Assembly (NCBI GenBank): GCA_963748095.1
Contig: CAVVIO010000099.1
Location: forward strand, 1-64,000
DNA length: 64,000 nucleotides
From: CAVVIO01 sp963748095
GTDB lineage: Bacteria > Bacteroidota > Bacteroidia > Bacteroidales > UBA10428
Direction: 5' to 3'
Positions 37,917-46,682 of this stretch are shown here, in pieces (within the stretch, counting starts at the first letter, position 1; each line of letters starts with the position of its first letter). The position numbers were made by a program, and so were the translations under genes. The notes below the pieces were generated by a model. The model was not told where the DNA came from, ran no database searches, and was given only the letters and a program-made list of their open reading frames with translations.

Positions 37917-38870
37917 ATGTTCACATTTAACATTATGGAGTATATATTCTTACTTATTGGTTTTGGCATATTACTTTATAGTGGTAAATTTCTCGTAAAG
38001 GGGGGGGTACTTCTGGGCAACAGGTATAGAATTTCAACTCTTGTAATTGGAGTTACTATTGTCTCATTCGGCACTTCTGCTCCTGAACTTTTTGTAAGCC
38101 TGACATCTGCTATCAAAGGTTACCCCGAAATTGCAATTGGCAATGTCATTGGCTCCAATATCGCAAATATTGCACTGGTACTTGCAGTTACTGCTATCAT
38201 ATTCCCAATTCCTGTCAAAAAAAATTCGGTAAAAACCGATACTCCCTTTATGTTACTTATAAGCCTGTTATTATACCTGTTTATACTTAATCACAATTTG
38301 GGTGTTTTTGAAGGGATTATTTTTGTTGTCGGCCTGATCGCGTATATTGTTTTTTCTATTTATTTCTCAAAGAAGAATAATGATTATATAGATAAACATC
38401 TTCATTCCAAACAACCACACTGGAGCATTATAGTTTTGATGATTTTAGGATCGGCACTGGGCCTGGCTTTAGGTTCAAATTTGCTTGTAAAAAATGCGGA
38501 GATTATTGCACGGGACATGGGTGTGAGCGACCGGGTAATTGCTATTAGTATAGTTGCCCTGGGTACCAGCCTGCCTGAACTGGCTACTTCTGCTATTGCT
38601 GCATTCAGAAAAGAGATGGATATCTCTATTGGCAATATTATTGGCTCCAATATTTTTAATATTTTAGGAGTGTTGGGTATTACAAGTATAGTAAAGCCTA
38701 TACCGATCGATAACTATTTTATTCATGTCGATATTTTCTGGATGCTTGGGATATCCGTCCTTTTGTTTTTGTTCATTTTACCGTTCCAAGGGGGTAAGAT
38801 TACCAGGATTAAAGGTCTTATATTGTTTATGGTTTATGCAGTTTATATATATTTGTTATTTAAAAAATAG
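37917..38870 (+). CDS. Calcium/sodium antiporter (CaCA family, YrbG-like)
   Basis: Protein of 317 residues with about ten membrane helices and two copies of the alpha-repeat of Na/Ca exchangers: SFGTSAPELFVSLTSAIKGY with IAIGNVIGSNIANI, and ALGTSLPELATSAIAAFRKE with ISIGNIIGSNIFNI. The acidic residues needed for cation binding are in both repeats. An internal ATG at 37935 is an alternative start. A lolD-like gene follows after 12 bases. Confidence 0.92.
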   Translation: MFTFNIMEYIFLLIGFGILLYSGKFLVKGGVLLGNRYRISTLVIGVTIVSFGTSAPELFVSLTSAIKGYPEIAIGNVIGSNIANIALVLAVTAIIFPIPVKKNSVKTDTPFMLLISLLLYLFILNHNLGVFEGIIFVVGLIAYIVFSIYFSKKNNDYIDKHLHSKQPHWSIIVLMILGSALGLALGSNLLVKNAEIIARDMGVSDRVIAISIVALGTSLPELATSAIAAFRKEMDISIGNIIGSNIFNILGVLGITSIVKPIPIDNYFIHVDIFWMLGISVLLFLFILPFQGGKITRIKGLILFMVYAVYIYLLFKK

Positions 38871-38882
38871 AAGTACTGTTTC

Positions 38883-39548
38883 ATGATCGAAGTTCAACAA
38901 ATTACCAAATCGTTTGGAAGCCTGCAGGTATTAAAAGGCATCGACGTGAAAATTGATAAGGGAGAAATTGTCTGCATTGTAGGACCCAGCGGGGCCGGAA
39001 AAACAACGTTACTCCAAATTATTGGGACATTACTTAAACCCGATTCGGGGAAAGTGAAGATAAACGAAACGGAAGCAAGTAGATTAAACGATAAATACCT
39101 GGCACGGTTCAGAAATAAAAATATTGGGTTTGTCTTTCAATTTCATCATTTGCTTCCTGAGTTTACTGCACTCGAAAATGTGTGCATTCCGGCTTTCATA
39201 GCTAAGTTACCCCGGAATACTGCAGAAGCCAGGGCAAGAGAAATTTTAACATTTCTTAAACTGAAGGGCCGGCTCGATCACAAACCGAATGAATTATCCG
39301 GTGGAGAGCAGCAGCGTGTAGCAGTTGCACGGGCCCTGATCAATAATCCCGAAGTGATACTGGCCGACGAACCATCCGGGAACCTCGACACACAGAATAA
39401 AAAGGAACTGCATGAGCTTTTCTTTACCCTGCGTGACAAGTACAAACAAACTTTTGTGATTGTCACCCATGATAATGAACTGGCCAACATGTCAGACCGG
39501 ATGCTTTTAATGAAAGATGGCAGGATCGTAAACGGAGAGTCAGCGTAA
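38883..39548 (+). CDS. ABC transporter ATP-binding protein (LolD/MacB-type)
   Basis: ATPase of 221 residues with Walker A GPSGAGKTTLLQ, Q-loop FQFHHLLPEFTALENV, signature LSGGEQQRVAVARAL, Walker B VILADEPSGNLD and H-loop IVTHDNEL. FQFHHLLPEFTALENV fits the LolD branch (lipoprotein release). No permease gene is adjacent. It could in principle power a MacB/LolC-type permease such as the one at 31261, but that is not shown. It overlaps the convergent yccF gene by 9 bases. Confidence 0.9.
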   Translation: MIEVQQITKSFGSLQVLKGIDVKIDKGEIVCIVGPSGAGKTTLLQIIGTLLKPDSGKVKINETEASRLNDKYLARFRNKNIGFVFQFHHLLPEFTALENVCIPAFIAKLPRNTAEARAREILTFLKLKGRLDHKPNELSGGEQQRVAVARALINNPEVILADEPSGNLDTQNKKELHELFFTLRDKYKQTFVIVTHDNELANMSDRMLLMKDGRIVNGESA

Positions 39549-39911
39549 AGTTTTGCCGAATGGGGTTAATGCCAGTGTTGCCAGTTTCATGTGCTGACGG
39601 GCAAAAGGTATCCCGATGATAGTAATGGTTAACAATAAGGCAAAAATTACATGTGTCAGTGCTATCCAGATACCACCGGTAAAAATCCAGATAATATTTA
39701 AAAGTACTGCCAGGCAACCACTGGCACTTTCAGTTTCAACCACCTGCTGTCCGAAAGGAGCCAGCGACAAAATGGCAAGTTTGAATTTCTGTATGCCGAA
39801 GGGAATTCCTATAATCGTCAAACAAAGAAAAATTCCTCCTATGACATATTCAATAAAAAGGATTATTCCTCCACCGAGAAAAATCCATAAAATATTTCCG
39901 ATTAAATTCAT
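39540..39911 (-). CDS. YccF domain membrane protein
   Basis: Protein of 123 residues built from two similar halves, each with a pair of membrane segments: NILWIFLGGGIILFIEYVIG...TIIGIPFGIQKFKLAILSLAPFG and NIIWIFTGGIWIALTHVIFA...TIIGIPFARQHMKLATLALTPFG. This duplicated IIGIPF..Q..KLA.L.L.PFG pattern is the YccF family. The function is unknown. Confidence 0.9.
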   Translation of the reverse strand: MNLIGNILWIFLGGGIILFIEYVIGGIFLCLTIIGIPFGIQKFKLAILSLAPFGQQVVETESASGCLAVLLNIIWIFTGGIWIALTHVIFALLLTITIIGIPFARQHMKLATLALTPFGKTLR

Positions 39912-40007
39912 ATAATTTAAAAAAGCTTTAAGGTATAAACAATCCGGATTAAAAACAACAGATCAACATATACCTTTTTAATATATTTGATATTTTTAAT
40001 TGTACCG

Positions 40008-40772
40008 ATGAATCAGGAATTATATAATTTTCTGGAAGAGAAGTACCTTTATTACAATCGGCCTGAGTTTATTTCGTCCGATCCCATTCAGGTACCTCAT
40101 CAGTTTGAGAATAAGGAAGATATTGAAATTTCAGGGTTTCTGGCGGCTACCATTGCCTGGGGACAACGGAAAACGATTATCAGCAATGCATTGCGTCTAA
40201 TAAAGATGATGGACAACCGTCCGCATCATTTTATTCTGAATGCTTCCAATGATGATCTTGCTGAATTTCTGCAATTCAAACACCGAACTTTTAACGGTAT
40301 AGATACCGTTTATTTTTTACAGTCTTTACGGAATATTTACAGGAATCATCAGGGGATGGAGCATGTTTTTTTAAAGGGATATTCGAAAAACAGGAACATT
40401 CGTGAAGCCATCATTCATTTCAGGGAGGTGTTTTTTGAAATTCCTCATCCTGACCGGACAAAAAAACATGTTGCCGATCCGGAAAAAAATGCATCCGCAA
40501 AAAGGATCAATATGTTTCTCAGGTGGATGGTACGCCGCGATGACAGGGGAGTGGACTTTGGTATCTGGAAAAATATGGATCCTTCTGATCTGTACATTCC
40601 CCTCGATGTGCATACAGGCAATGTAGCCCTGAAACTTGGACTGCTTTGTCGAAAGCAACATAACTGGCAAGCCGTGGAGGAATTAACGGATAATCTGCGC
40701 CGGTTTGATAATCGTGATCCGGTTAAATACGATTTTGCATTATTCGGTTTGGGGGCATTCGAAAATTTTTAA
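40008..40772 (+). CDS. TIGR02757 family protein
   Basis: Protein of 254 residues from the ATG at 40008. It shows the TIGR02757 (DUF2400) pattern: FISSDPIQVPHQFENKEDIE, ISGFLAATIAWGQRKTII, RKSLRNIY-like region, RINMFLRWMVRRDDRGVDFG, IPLDVHTGNVALKLGLL and DPVKYDFALFGLGAFE. The C-terminal half resembles helix-hairpin-helix DNA glycosylase-type folds, but the function is not established. A TATATTTG box (39982-39989) lies 18 bases upstream. Confidence 0.88.
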   Translation: MNQELYNFLEEKYLYYNRPEFISSDPIQVPHQFENKEDIEISGFLAATIAWGQRKTIISNALRLIKMMDNRPHHFILNASNDDLAEFLQFKHRTFNGIDTVYFLQSLRNIYRNHQGMEHVFLKGYSKNRNIREAIIHFREVFFEIPHPDRTKKHVADPEKNASAKRINMFLRWMVRRDDRGVDFGIWKNMDPSDLYIPLDVHTGNVALKLGLLCRKQHNWQAVEELTDNLRRFDNRDPVKYDFALFGLGAFENF

Positions 40773-40812
40773 AATTTGCAGAAATCCTTTTTACTTTAAT
40801 TTTCAGATATAG

Positions 40813-41526
40813 ATGCCAAACGATTATTTTTCTTTTAAAAAGTTTACAATCTATCAGGATAAGTGTGCTATGAAAGTCGGGACCGACGGCGTACTGCTGG
40901 GGGCATGGACAGATGTATCGAAAGCGAAAAGAATACTGGATGTGGGGACGGGAACAGGACTGATTGCTATTATGTTGGCACAGCGAACTGATGCCTTGAT
41001 CGACGCTGTGGAAACAGATGAAAATGCTTACAAGCAGGCATGTTCAAATTCAGATAATTGTCCTTGGGACAGGAGGATACAAATACATCATACTTCTTTC
41101 CAGGAGTATGCAATGAAAACGAATTATTCTTATGATCTCATCGTTTCTAATCCACCCTATTTTATCAATTCACTGAAAAACCCTGGTAAATCAAAAGAAA
41201 CTGCACGGCATACAACAACACTTAGCTACAGCGATCTGTTAAAGAATGCATCTAAATTATTAAGCGATGGAGGGATTTTATCTGTTATCCTTCCGTATGA
41301 AGAGAGTAAACTATTTATAATAAAAGCACAGGAATATGGATTGTTATGTAACAAAAAAGTGAAAATCATTCCCCGTTCCGGAAAACCGGTAAAAAGAATA
41401 ATGATGCAGTTTAGTAAGACATCGGAACCGATTCACGAGTCCAACTTGGTAATCGAGCTGGAGAAAAGACATCAATATTCCAAAGAATATATAAACCTGA
41501 CAAAGGAATACTATTTATCATTTTAA
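40813..41526 (+). CDS. trmN6: tRNA1(Val) (adenine(37)-N6)-methyltransferase
   Basis: SAM-dependent methyltransferase of 237 residues. The start MPNDYFSFKKFTIYQDKCAM is typical of the YfiC/TrmN6 family. SAM motif I is ILDVGTGTGLIAIMLAQ, the acidic loop is DAVETDENAYKQA, and the catalytic NPPY is in DLIVSNPPYFINSLKNP. It modifies A37 in tRNA-Val. The gene follows the TIGR02757 gene by 40 bases on the same strand. Confidence 0.9.
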   Translation: MPNDYFSFKKFTIYQDKCAMKVGTDGVLLGAWTDVSKAKRILDVGTGTGLIAIMLAQRTDALIDAVETDENAYKQACSNSDNCPWDRRIQIHHTSFQEYAMKTNYSYDLIVSNPPYFINSLKNPGKSKETARHTTTLSYSDLLKNASKLLSDGGILSVILPYEESKLFIIKAQEYGLLCNKKVKIIPRSGKPVKRIMMQFSKTSEPIHESNLVIELEKRHQYSKEYINLTKEYYLSF

Positions 41527-41689
41527 TAAATTTTTACAGGAGTCATGGATTAACTTGAAATAATTAAATTTCAGCGGGTTTATATATGAGAACGCAAGTT
41601 TAATTTTTCCAAATAATTATATATGGGAAAAAATCAATATGTCCCTGCATGAAAATTATTAAATTAGCATATTTCAATTTAACAATATT

Positions 41690-42118
41690 ATGGAACAGAA
41701 AGATTATTTACTAAGGTACATTTCGCAGTTGGGGAAAGTGCTGGCCGCTTTATTCGATTTTAAAAAAAGAGAAGAGTACAGTAAAGGCCTGGAACTGATC
41801 AATGAAACCTATGTGGAAATGTTAAAGCTGGAATCCTGTGATCTCAATTCCATACCGGAAAAGGAGATCATTACACGCCTTACAGATAAGCACCTGCTTA
41901 ATCAGGAACAATTGGAAGTTACAGCAGAACTGTTGAAAGAGGAAGGGGAATTTTATAAATTGAAAAAAGAATATCCACGAGCAAAACACCGTCTGAAACG
42001 TGCTCTTTTATTATATAATTATCTCGAAACCAACGATAAAACATTTTCGCAGGAAAGAATAGAAAAAGTCGAAAAGATCAAACAGATGATCGACGAAATA
42101 AAAAAGAAAAAAGAATAA
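41690..42118 (+). CDS. Small helical protein, DUF6483-like
   Basis: Protein of 142 residues, all helical and highly charged, with a TPR-like C-terminal part. The N-terminus (KDYLLRYISQLGKVLAALFD) resembles DUF6483 proteins. No signal peptide or catalytic motif is seen. The gene stands alone between trmN6 and mutS. Family assignment is tentative. Confidence 0.6.
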   Translation: MEQKDYLLRYISQLGKVLAALFDFKKREEYSKGLELINETYVEMLKLESCDLNSIPEKEIITRLTDKHLLNQEQLEVTAELLKEEGEFYKLKKEYPRAKHRLKRALLLYNYLETNDKTFSQERIEKVEKIKQMIDEIKKKKE

Positions 42119-42285
42119 TCAATAGTACTGCTTTCATTCACAAAATTTTCAAGGTCCAATTTCCGACTTTATTAAATGATAAACGGATTTGTGGTGATAA
42201 AATGTTTACATCAAATAGGTAGCATTCTTTGAACCTTTTGGTTATTCTGTTAATTTTGATCGTTAAACGAAATAAAGGCAGGATT

Positions 42286-44904
42286 TTGGCAAAAAACAAC
42301 AATATTGTTGAAACACCTTTGATGAAACAGTACTTTAGCATTAAAGAGGAACACCCTGATGCTATCTTGTTGTTTCGTGTGGGTGATTTTTACGAAACTT
42401 TCGGAGAAGATGCTGTAAAGGCATCGGAAATATTGGGGATTACCCTCACCAAGCGTGCTAATGGAGCGGCTTCTTATGTCGACCTTGCCGGATTTCCGCA
42501 TCATGCCATTGATACTTATTTACCAAAGTTGGTAAGAGCAGGCCAGCGGGTTGCCATTTGTGAACAACTGGAAGACCCGAAGCTGACCAAAAAGATCGTA
42601 AAGCGGGGAATAATTGAGCTGGTGACACCCGGAGTTTCTTTTAACGAAAATGTGCTGGACCGCCGGGAAAATAACTTTCTGGCCAGTGTTCATTTTTTAA
42701 AGAATTTAGCCGGTATTGCTTTTCTGGACATTTCCACCGGTGAATTTTTTACAGCGGAAGGAAATTTTGAGTATATCGATAAATTATTAAGCAGTTTTTC
42801 ACCCAAGGAAGTGCTGTTTGAAAGAGGGCATCAGCAACTTTTTAACGAACTGTTTGGCAATAAATTCTATACTTTTAAACTCGACGACTGGATATATACC
42901 GAAGAAGCTGCCAACGACCGGTTATTGAAACATTTTGGCACCACCTCCTTAAAAGGTTTTGGCGTAAGCGGATTACAACTGGGAATTGTAGCCGCGGGAG
43001 CCATTCTGCATTACCTCGATTTAACCCGCCATCACCAGGTACAACATATTTCCACCTTATCACGGATAGAAGAAGATCATTATGTATGGCTTGATAAATT
43101 CACTATCCGGAACCTGGAACTGTTTCATTCTATCAACGAGGGTGCCAAAACGCTGATCGACATTATCGATAAAACAATCTCACCAATGGGTTCGCGTATG
43201 CTGAAACGATGGCTGGCGCTCCCGTTGAAAGATATCAAGCCCATCAACGAACGGCTGGATGTGGTGGAGTATTTTCTTAAAAATCCTGTAACCAGGGACG
43301 AGATATCTGAACAAGTTGCCAATATTGGAGACCTGGAGCGGTTAATCTCAAAAGTGGCTGTTGGAAGGATCACTCCACGCGAAATACTTCAGTTGAAAAA
43401 CGGTCTTTCAGCCATCGTTCCTATTAAAGAACTTTGCAAGGCTTCAGGTGAAACGGCATTGATGAAATTAGCAGATCAGTTAAATCCTTGTTCTGAGATA
43501 AGAGACAAAATTGAACACGAAATTCAGCCGGATCCTCCCATACTTGTCAACAGAGGGAATGTGATTGCTAAGGGGGTTTCGACAGAGCTCGACGAACTGC
43601 GTGAAATTTTGTATTCCGGGAAAGACTACCTGGTGAAACTACAACAGCGCGAGAGTGAAAAAACAGGAATCCCCTCACTGAAGGTTAGCTATAACAATGT
43701 TTTCGGGTATTATATCGAAGTCAGGAACACGCATAAATCTAAAGTGCCTCCCGAATGGATACGAAAACAAACGCTGGTAAGCGCCGAACGTTATATTACT
43801 GAAGAACTAAAGGAATATGAAGCTAAGATCCTGGGAGCCGAGGAAAAAATCGTGAGTCTTGAGACAAAATTGTTTAACGATCTTGTACTGAGCCTGACTG
43901 ATTACATTCCTGCCATCCAGATCGATGCAACCGTTATTGCCCGCATAGATGTACTGCTCTCGTTTGCACGTGGTGCCAGGGAAAATAAATATTTCAGGCC
44001 GGAAATAAACGATACGGAAGAAATTGACATAAAGCAGGGCAGGCACCCCGTGATTGAAAAGCAACTACCGATCGATGAAAGTTATATCGCCAACGATGTA
44101 TTTCTCGATAATAAAAAACAACAGGTGATAATCATTACAGGGCCAAATATGAGCGGAAAATCCGCCCTGTTGAGACAAACAGCCCTCATTGTGTTGATGG
44201 CACAGATCGGAAGCTTTGTGCCTGCTGAATCGGCAAAGATTGGTTACGTGGATAAAATATTTACCCGGGTAGGAGCATCCGATAATATTTCGCTGGGTGA
44301 ATCGACATTTATGGTTGAAATGCTGGAAACATCAAGTATACTGAATAATCTTTCCGAACGGAGCCTGGTACTGCTGGATGAAATAGGGCGGGGGACAAGC
44401 ACCTACGATGGTATATCCATTGCCTGGGCCATTGTGGAATACATACACGAGCATCCAAGGGGAAAAGCAAAGACTTTGTTCGCTACCCATTATCATGAGC
44501 TGAACGAGATGGAAAACTCGTTTGAACGGGTAAAAAATTACAACGTATCGGTAAAAGAACTTGAGGACAAAGTGATATTTATTCGTACGTTAAAAAGAGG
44601 TGGCAGCGAGCATAGCTTTGGGATTCATGTGGCGCGTATGTCGGGGATGCCAATGAGTGTGGTAAACCGGAGCAATGAAATTCTGGCCGAACTGGAAAAA
44701 TCGCACCAGAAGCAGTCTCTGGTAAAACCGGTAACCGGACTGGCCGAAAAGCGGGAGGGATTCCAGTTAAGCTTTTTTCAACTGGACGACCCGGTATTAA
44801 AACAGATAAGAGATGAGATAGCACAGACTGATATTAATAACCTGACTCCGATAGAAGCACTAAATAAGCTGAATGAGATAAAAAAATTAACAGGACAGAA
44901 GTAA
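42286..44904 (+). CDS. mutS: DNA mismatch repair protein MutS
   Basis: Mismatch-recognition ATPase of about 872 residues. The mismatch-binding Phe-x-Glu-type motif is in LLFRVGDFYETFGEDAVKAS. Connector, lever and clamp domains follow. Walker A is ITGPNMSGKSALLRQ (about residues 619-626) and Walker B is LVLLDEIGRGTSTYDGISIAWA, with FATHYHELNE after it. The reading frame has no ATG before 42320. I chose the TTG at 42286 because it gives MAKNNNIVETPLMKQYF, the usual MutS start. A further upstream TTG at 42229 would add a hydrophobic stretch not expected here. The last residues NKLNEIKKLTGQK are normal. Confidence 0.94.
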   Translation: MAKNNNIVETPLMKQYFSIKEEHPDAILLFRVGDFYETFGEDAVKASEILGITLTKRANGAASYVDLAGFPHHAIDTYLPKLVRAGQRVAICEQLEDPKLTKKIVKRGIIELVTPGVSFNENVLDRRENNFLASVHFLKNLAGIAFLDISTGEFFTAEGNFEYIDKLLSSFSPKEVLFERGHQQLFNELFGNKFYTFKLDDWIYTEEAANDRLLKHFGTTSLKGFGVSGLQLGIVAAGAILHYLDLTRHHQVQHISTLSRIEEDHYVWLDKFTIRNLELFHSINEGAKTLIDIIDKTISPMGSRMLKRWLALPLKDIKPINERLDVVEYFLKNPVTRDEISEQVANIGDLERLISKVAVGRITPREILQLKNGLSAIVPIKELCKASGETALMKLADQLNPCSEIRDKIEHEIQPDPPILVNRGNVIAKGVSTELDELREILYSGKDYLVKLQQRESEKTGIPSLKVSYNNVFGYYIEVRNTHKSKVPPEWIRKQTLVSAERYITEELKEYEAKILGAEEKIVSLETKLFNDLVLSLTDYIPAIQIDATVIARIDVLLSFARGARENKYFRPEINDTEEIDIKQGRHPVIEKQLPIDESYIANDVFLDNKKQQVIIITGPNMSGKSALLRQTALIVLMAQIGSFVPAESAKIGYVDKIFTRVGASDNISLGESTFMVEMLETSSILNNLSERSLVLLDEIGRGTSTYDGISIAWAIVEYIHEHPRGKAKTLFATHYHELNEMENSFERVKNYNVSVKELEDKVIFIRTLKRGGSEHSFGIHVARMSGMPMSVVNRSNEILAELEKSHQKQSLVKPVTGLAEKREGFQLSFFQLDDPVLKQIRDEIAQTDINNLTPIEALNKLNEIKKLTGQK

Positions 44905-44980
44905 AGGTCGGGTATTATGCCGGTATTACGAAAGTAAAGCTATATTCGTCCGTATTATAAACAATAATTAGGAATAATTT

Positions 44981-45010
44981 TTTGTAGAACAAAAAATTTA
45001 AATAAATTTG
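44981..45010 (+). promoter_or_regulatory. Bacteroidota promoter for tRNA-Gly
   Basis: TTTG at 44981-44984 (-33 box), 18 bases of spacer and TAAATTTG at 45003-45010 (-7 box, consensus TAnnTTTG). The tRNA begins 15 bases downstream. This is the best-matching promoter in the window. Confidence 0.75.
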
Positions 45011-45024
45011 CACCACTTCAAAAA

Positions 45025-45097
<73 letters not shown>

Positions 45098-45135
45098 CAA
45101 ATTAATTGTTCATTGAATTATTGTGTGAAAGTATT

Positions 45136-45170
45136 TTCCGTTTTAAATTCAAATTTATTTTAAAACGGAA
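45136..45170. repeat. Perfect 12-bp inverted repeat between the two tRNAs
   Basis: TTCCGTTTTAAA (45136-45147) and TTTAAAACGGAA (45159-45170) form a perfect 12-bp stem with an 11-base loop. There is no T-run behind it on either strand, so it is not a classical terminator. It may be a processing or stop structure for the tRNA-Gly transcript. Confidence 0.6.
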
Positions 45171-45294
45171 CAAACAAAAACGCGTTACATGTAAATTATC
45201 CATGAATCGCTTCTCTGAAAAGGATAATATACTGAATTTCAGAATTACAATTTTCATGAAATGCAACGATGAATCAATTAAACAATAATAAAAC

Positions 45295-45379
45295 GCCCAG
45301 GTGGCGGAATTGGTAGACGCGCTGGACTTAAAATCCAGTGGCCATTATGGTTGTGCGGGTTCAAGTCCCGCCCTGGGTA
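45295..45379 (+). tRNA. tRNA-Leu (TAA)
   Basis: An 85-base cloverleaf with the long variable arm of tRNA-Leu. D arm GCGGAATTGGTAGACGC, anticodon stem-loop CTGGACTTAAAATCCAG with anticodon TAA, variable arm GCCATTATGGT, and T arm GCGGGTTCAAGTCCCGC. The acceptor stem pairs GCCCAGG with CCTGGGT, so the first pair is a G-U wobble. The discriminator is A and no CCA is encoded. Confidence 0.93.
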
Positions 45380-45381
45380 CG

Positions 45382-45426
45382 AAAAACTCCTTGTAAGGCT
45401 GAATTTACAAGGAGTTTTTGTTTTTT
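45382..45426 (+). terminator. Rho-independent terminator after tRNA-Leu
   Basis: AAAAACTCCTTGTAA and TTTACAAGGAGTTTTT form a long perfect stem, followed by a T-run, starting 3 bases after the tRNA. It also lies just beyond the 3' end of the convergent membrane acyltransferase gene. Confidence 0.9.
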
Positions 45427-45448
45427 ATGGTGGCAAATAAGTGAAGTG

Positions 45449-46540
45449 TTAAAGCTTTATAAATATCTTCCGCTTATAAAGCCACCATGCAGGGATAAAC
45501 AATATCCCCACATACAGCAGGGCGTATACCATACTCAGGAATTCCGGAGAAAAGAAAGTTATATCTGCCAGAGACATAAAATGTTCATTGATCCCTGCTC
45601 CGGCTAAGGGTAATCTGTAAAATACAAATGTGAGTAAATCAGCCAGAACATAAATAGCAATTGCATTCGAACCGAAGATGATCCCTAAACGGGCTATGCG
45701 GGTTTTTTGCAACATATCAACCCTGAAAATACTCGCTGCCAGCAATATCATGGCAAATCCACCTGTAACCAACACATACGAGCTTGTCCAGATATTTTTA
45801 TTGACCATGAAAAACAATCCCCAGATATAACCGGCAATGGCAGCAGCAGTGCCCAGGGTAAACATCCGGATTACCTTTCTGTCATCTTTCTCTTTACTAA
45901 GAATAAGTTGTCCGGTGAATATGCCCATAATGCAGGTTACCAGTGCTGGAAAGGTGCTCAGAATACCTTCAGGATCCCAGGTTCCCTGCCAGAGTTTTCC
46001 GGGCAATAAACGGCTGTCGATCCAGGCTGCCAGATTCACTCCCGGTTCGAGCATGGCTTTTGAATAACCGGGGGTAGGAACTAATACCATAGCCAGCCAG
46101 TATAAAACCAAAATAAGCCCGCCCGTCCAAAGCAGTGCCCTTTGTTTCATATTCAGGAACAGAATGGAGCCAAACAGGAATACAATGGCGATTCGCTGTA
46201 AAACGCCTGCATAACGCAGTTCTGACAATTTAAAATGCTGGATGTAGTTAAGCAATAGTCCCACCATGAATATCTTGAATGTGCGAAAAAGGATCTTCCG
46301 ATAAAGGGCTTTTTTGGACACTCCTTTCTGTAATGCTTTTGTATAGGACAGGGCAATGGAAACTCCCACAATAAATAAAAAGAAAGGAAATATCAGGTCG
46401 GTAGGAGTAAGCCCGTTCCATGCTGCGTGTTCCAGGGGCGGGTATATATGCGACCAGCTTCCGGGGTCGTTAACCAGTATCATGGCTGCTATGGTAAATC
46501 CACGAAAGGCATCCAGAGAAAGTAAGCGTTTTTGTTCCAT
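45449..46540 (-). CDS. NagX/HGSNAT-like membrane acyltransferase (DUF5009 type)
   Basis: Protein of 363 residues with about ten membrane helices. The start RLLSLDAFRGFTIAAMILVN with DPGSWSHIYPPLEHAAWNG and TPTDLIFPFFLFIVGVSIAL is characteristic of the heparan-alpha-glucosaminide N-acetyltransferase-like family, including NagX in Bacteroidota. The conserved His in SHIYPPLEHAAW fits the acetyl-transfer site. It probably acetylates an amino sugar at the inner membrane. No sugar-utilisation genes are adjacent. Confidence 0.85.
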   Translation of the reverse strand: MEQKRLLSLDAFRGFTIAAMILVNDPGSWSHIYPPLEHAAWNGLTPTDLIFPFFLFIVGVSIALSYTKALQKGVSKKALYRKILFRTFKIFMVGLLLNYIQHFKLSELRYAGVLQRIAIVFLFGSILFLNMKQRALLWTGGLILVLYWLAMVLVPTPGYSKAMLEPGVNLAAWIDSRLLPGKLWQGTWDPEGILSTFPALVTCIMGIFTGQLILSKEKDDRKVIRMFTLGTAAAIAGYIWGLFFMVNKNIWTSSYVLVTGGFAMILLAASIFRVDMLQKTRIARLGIIFGSNAIAIYVLADLLTFVFYRLPLAGAGINEHFMSLADITFFSPEFLSMVYALLYVGILFIPAWWLYKRKIFIKL

Positions 46541-46682
46541 TGGTGATAGAATGTTAGGATAAACATAATACTGCTATTCTTTCGTCACTGTTATGCAATA
46601 TAGTAAATATAGTTGATAAATAAGAACGGGATTAAGCTATAACGATATCCTGTTTAACCTCTTTTAAGTACCTTTCTTAGTA

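Noticed and set aside
38883..39548. ATPase assigned firmly to the efflux operon at 29.8-34.2 kb
   Set aside because: It lies more than 6 kb away in another transcription unit and looks LolD-like. The link is kept only as a possibility.
45106..45288. 60-codon ORF between the two tRNA genes
   Set aside because: It spans the 12-bp inverted repeat, has no recognisable domain or start context, and has a composition expected from AT-rich noncoding DNA.
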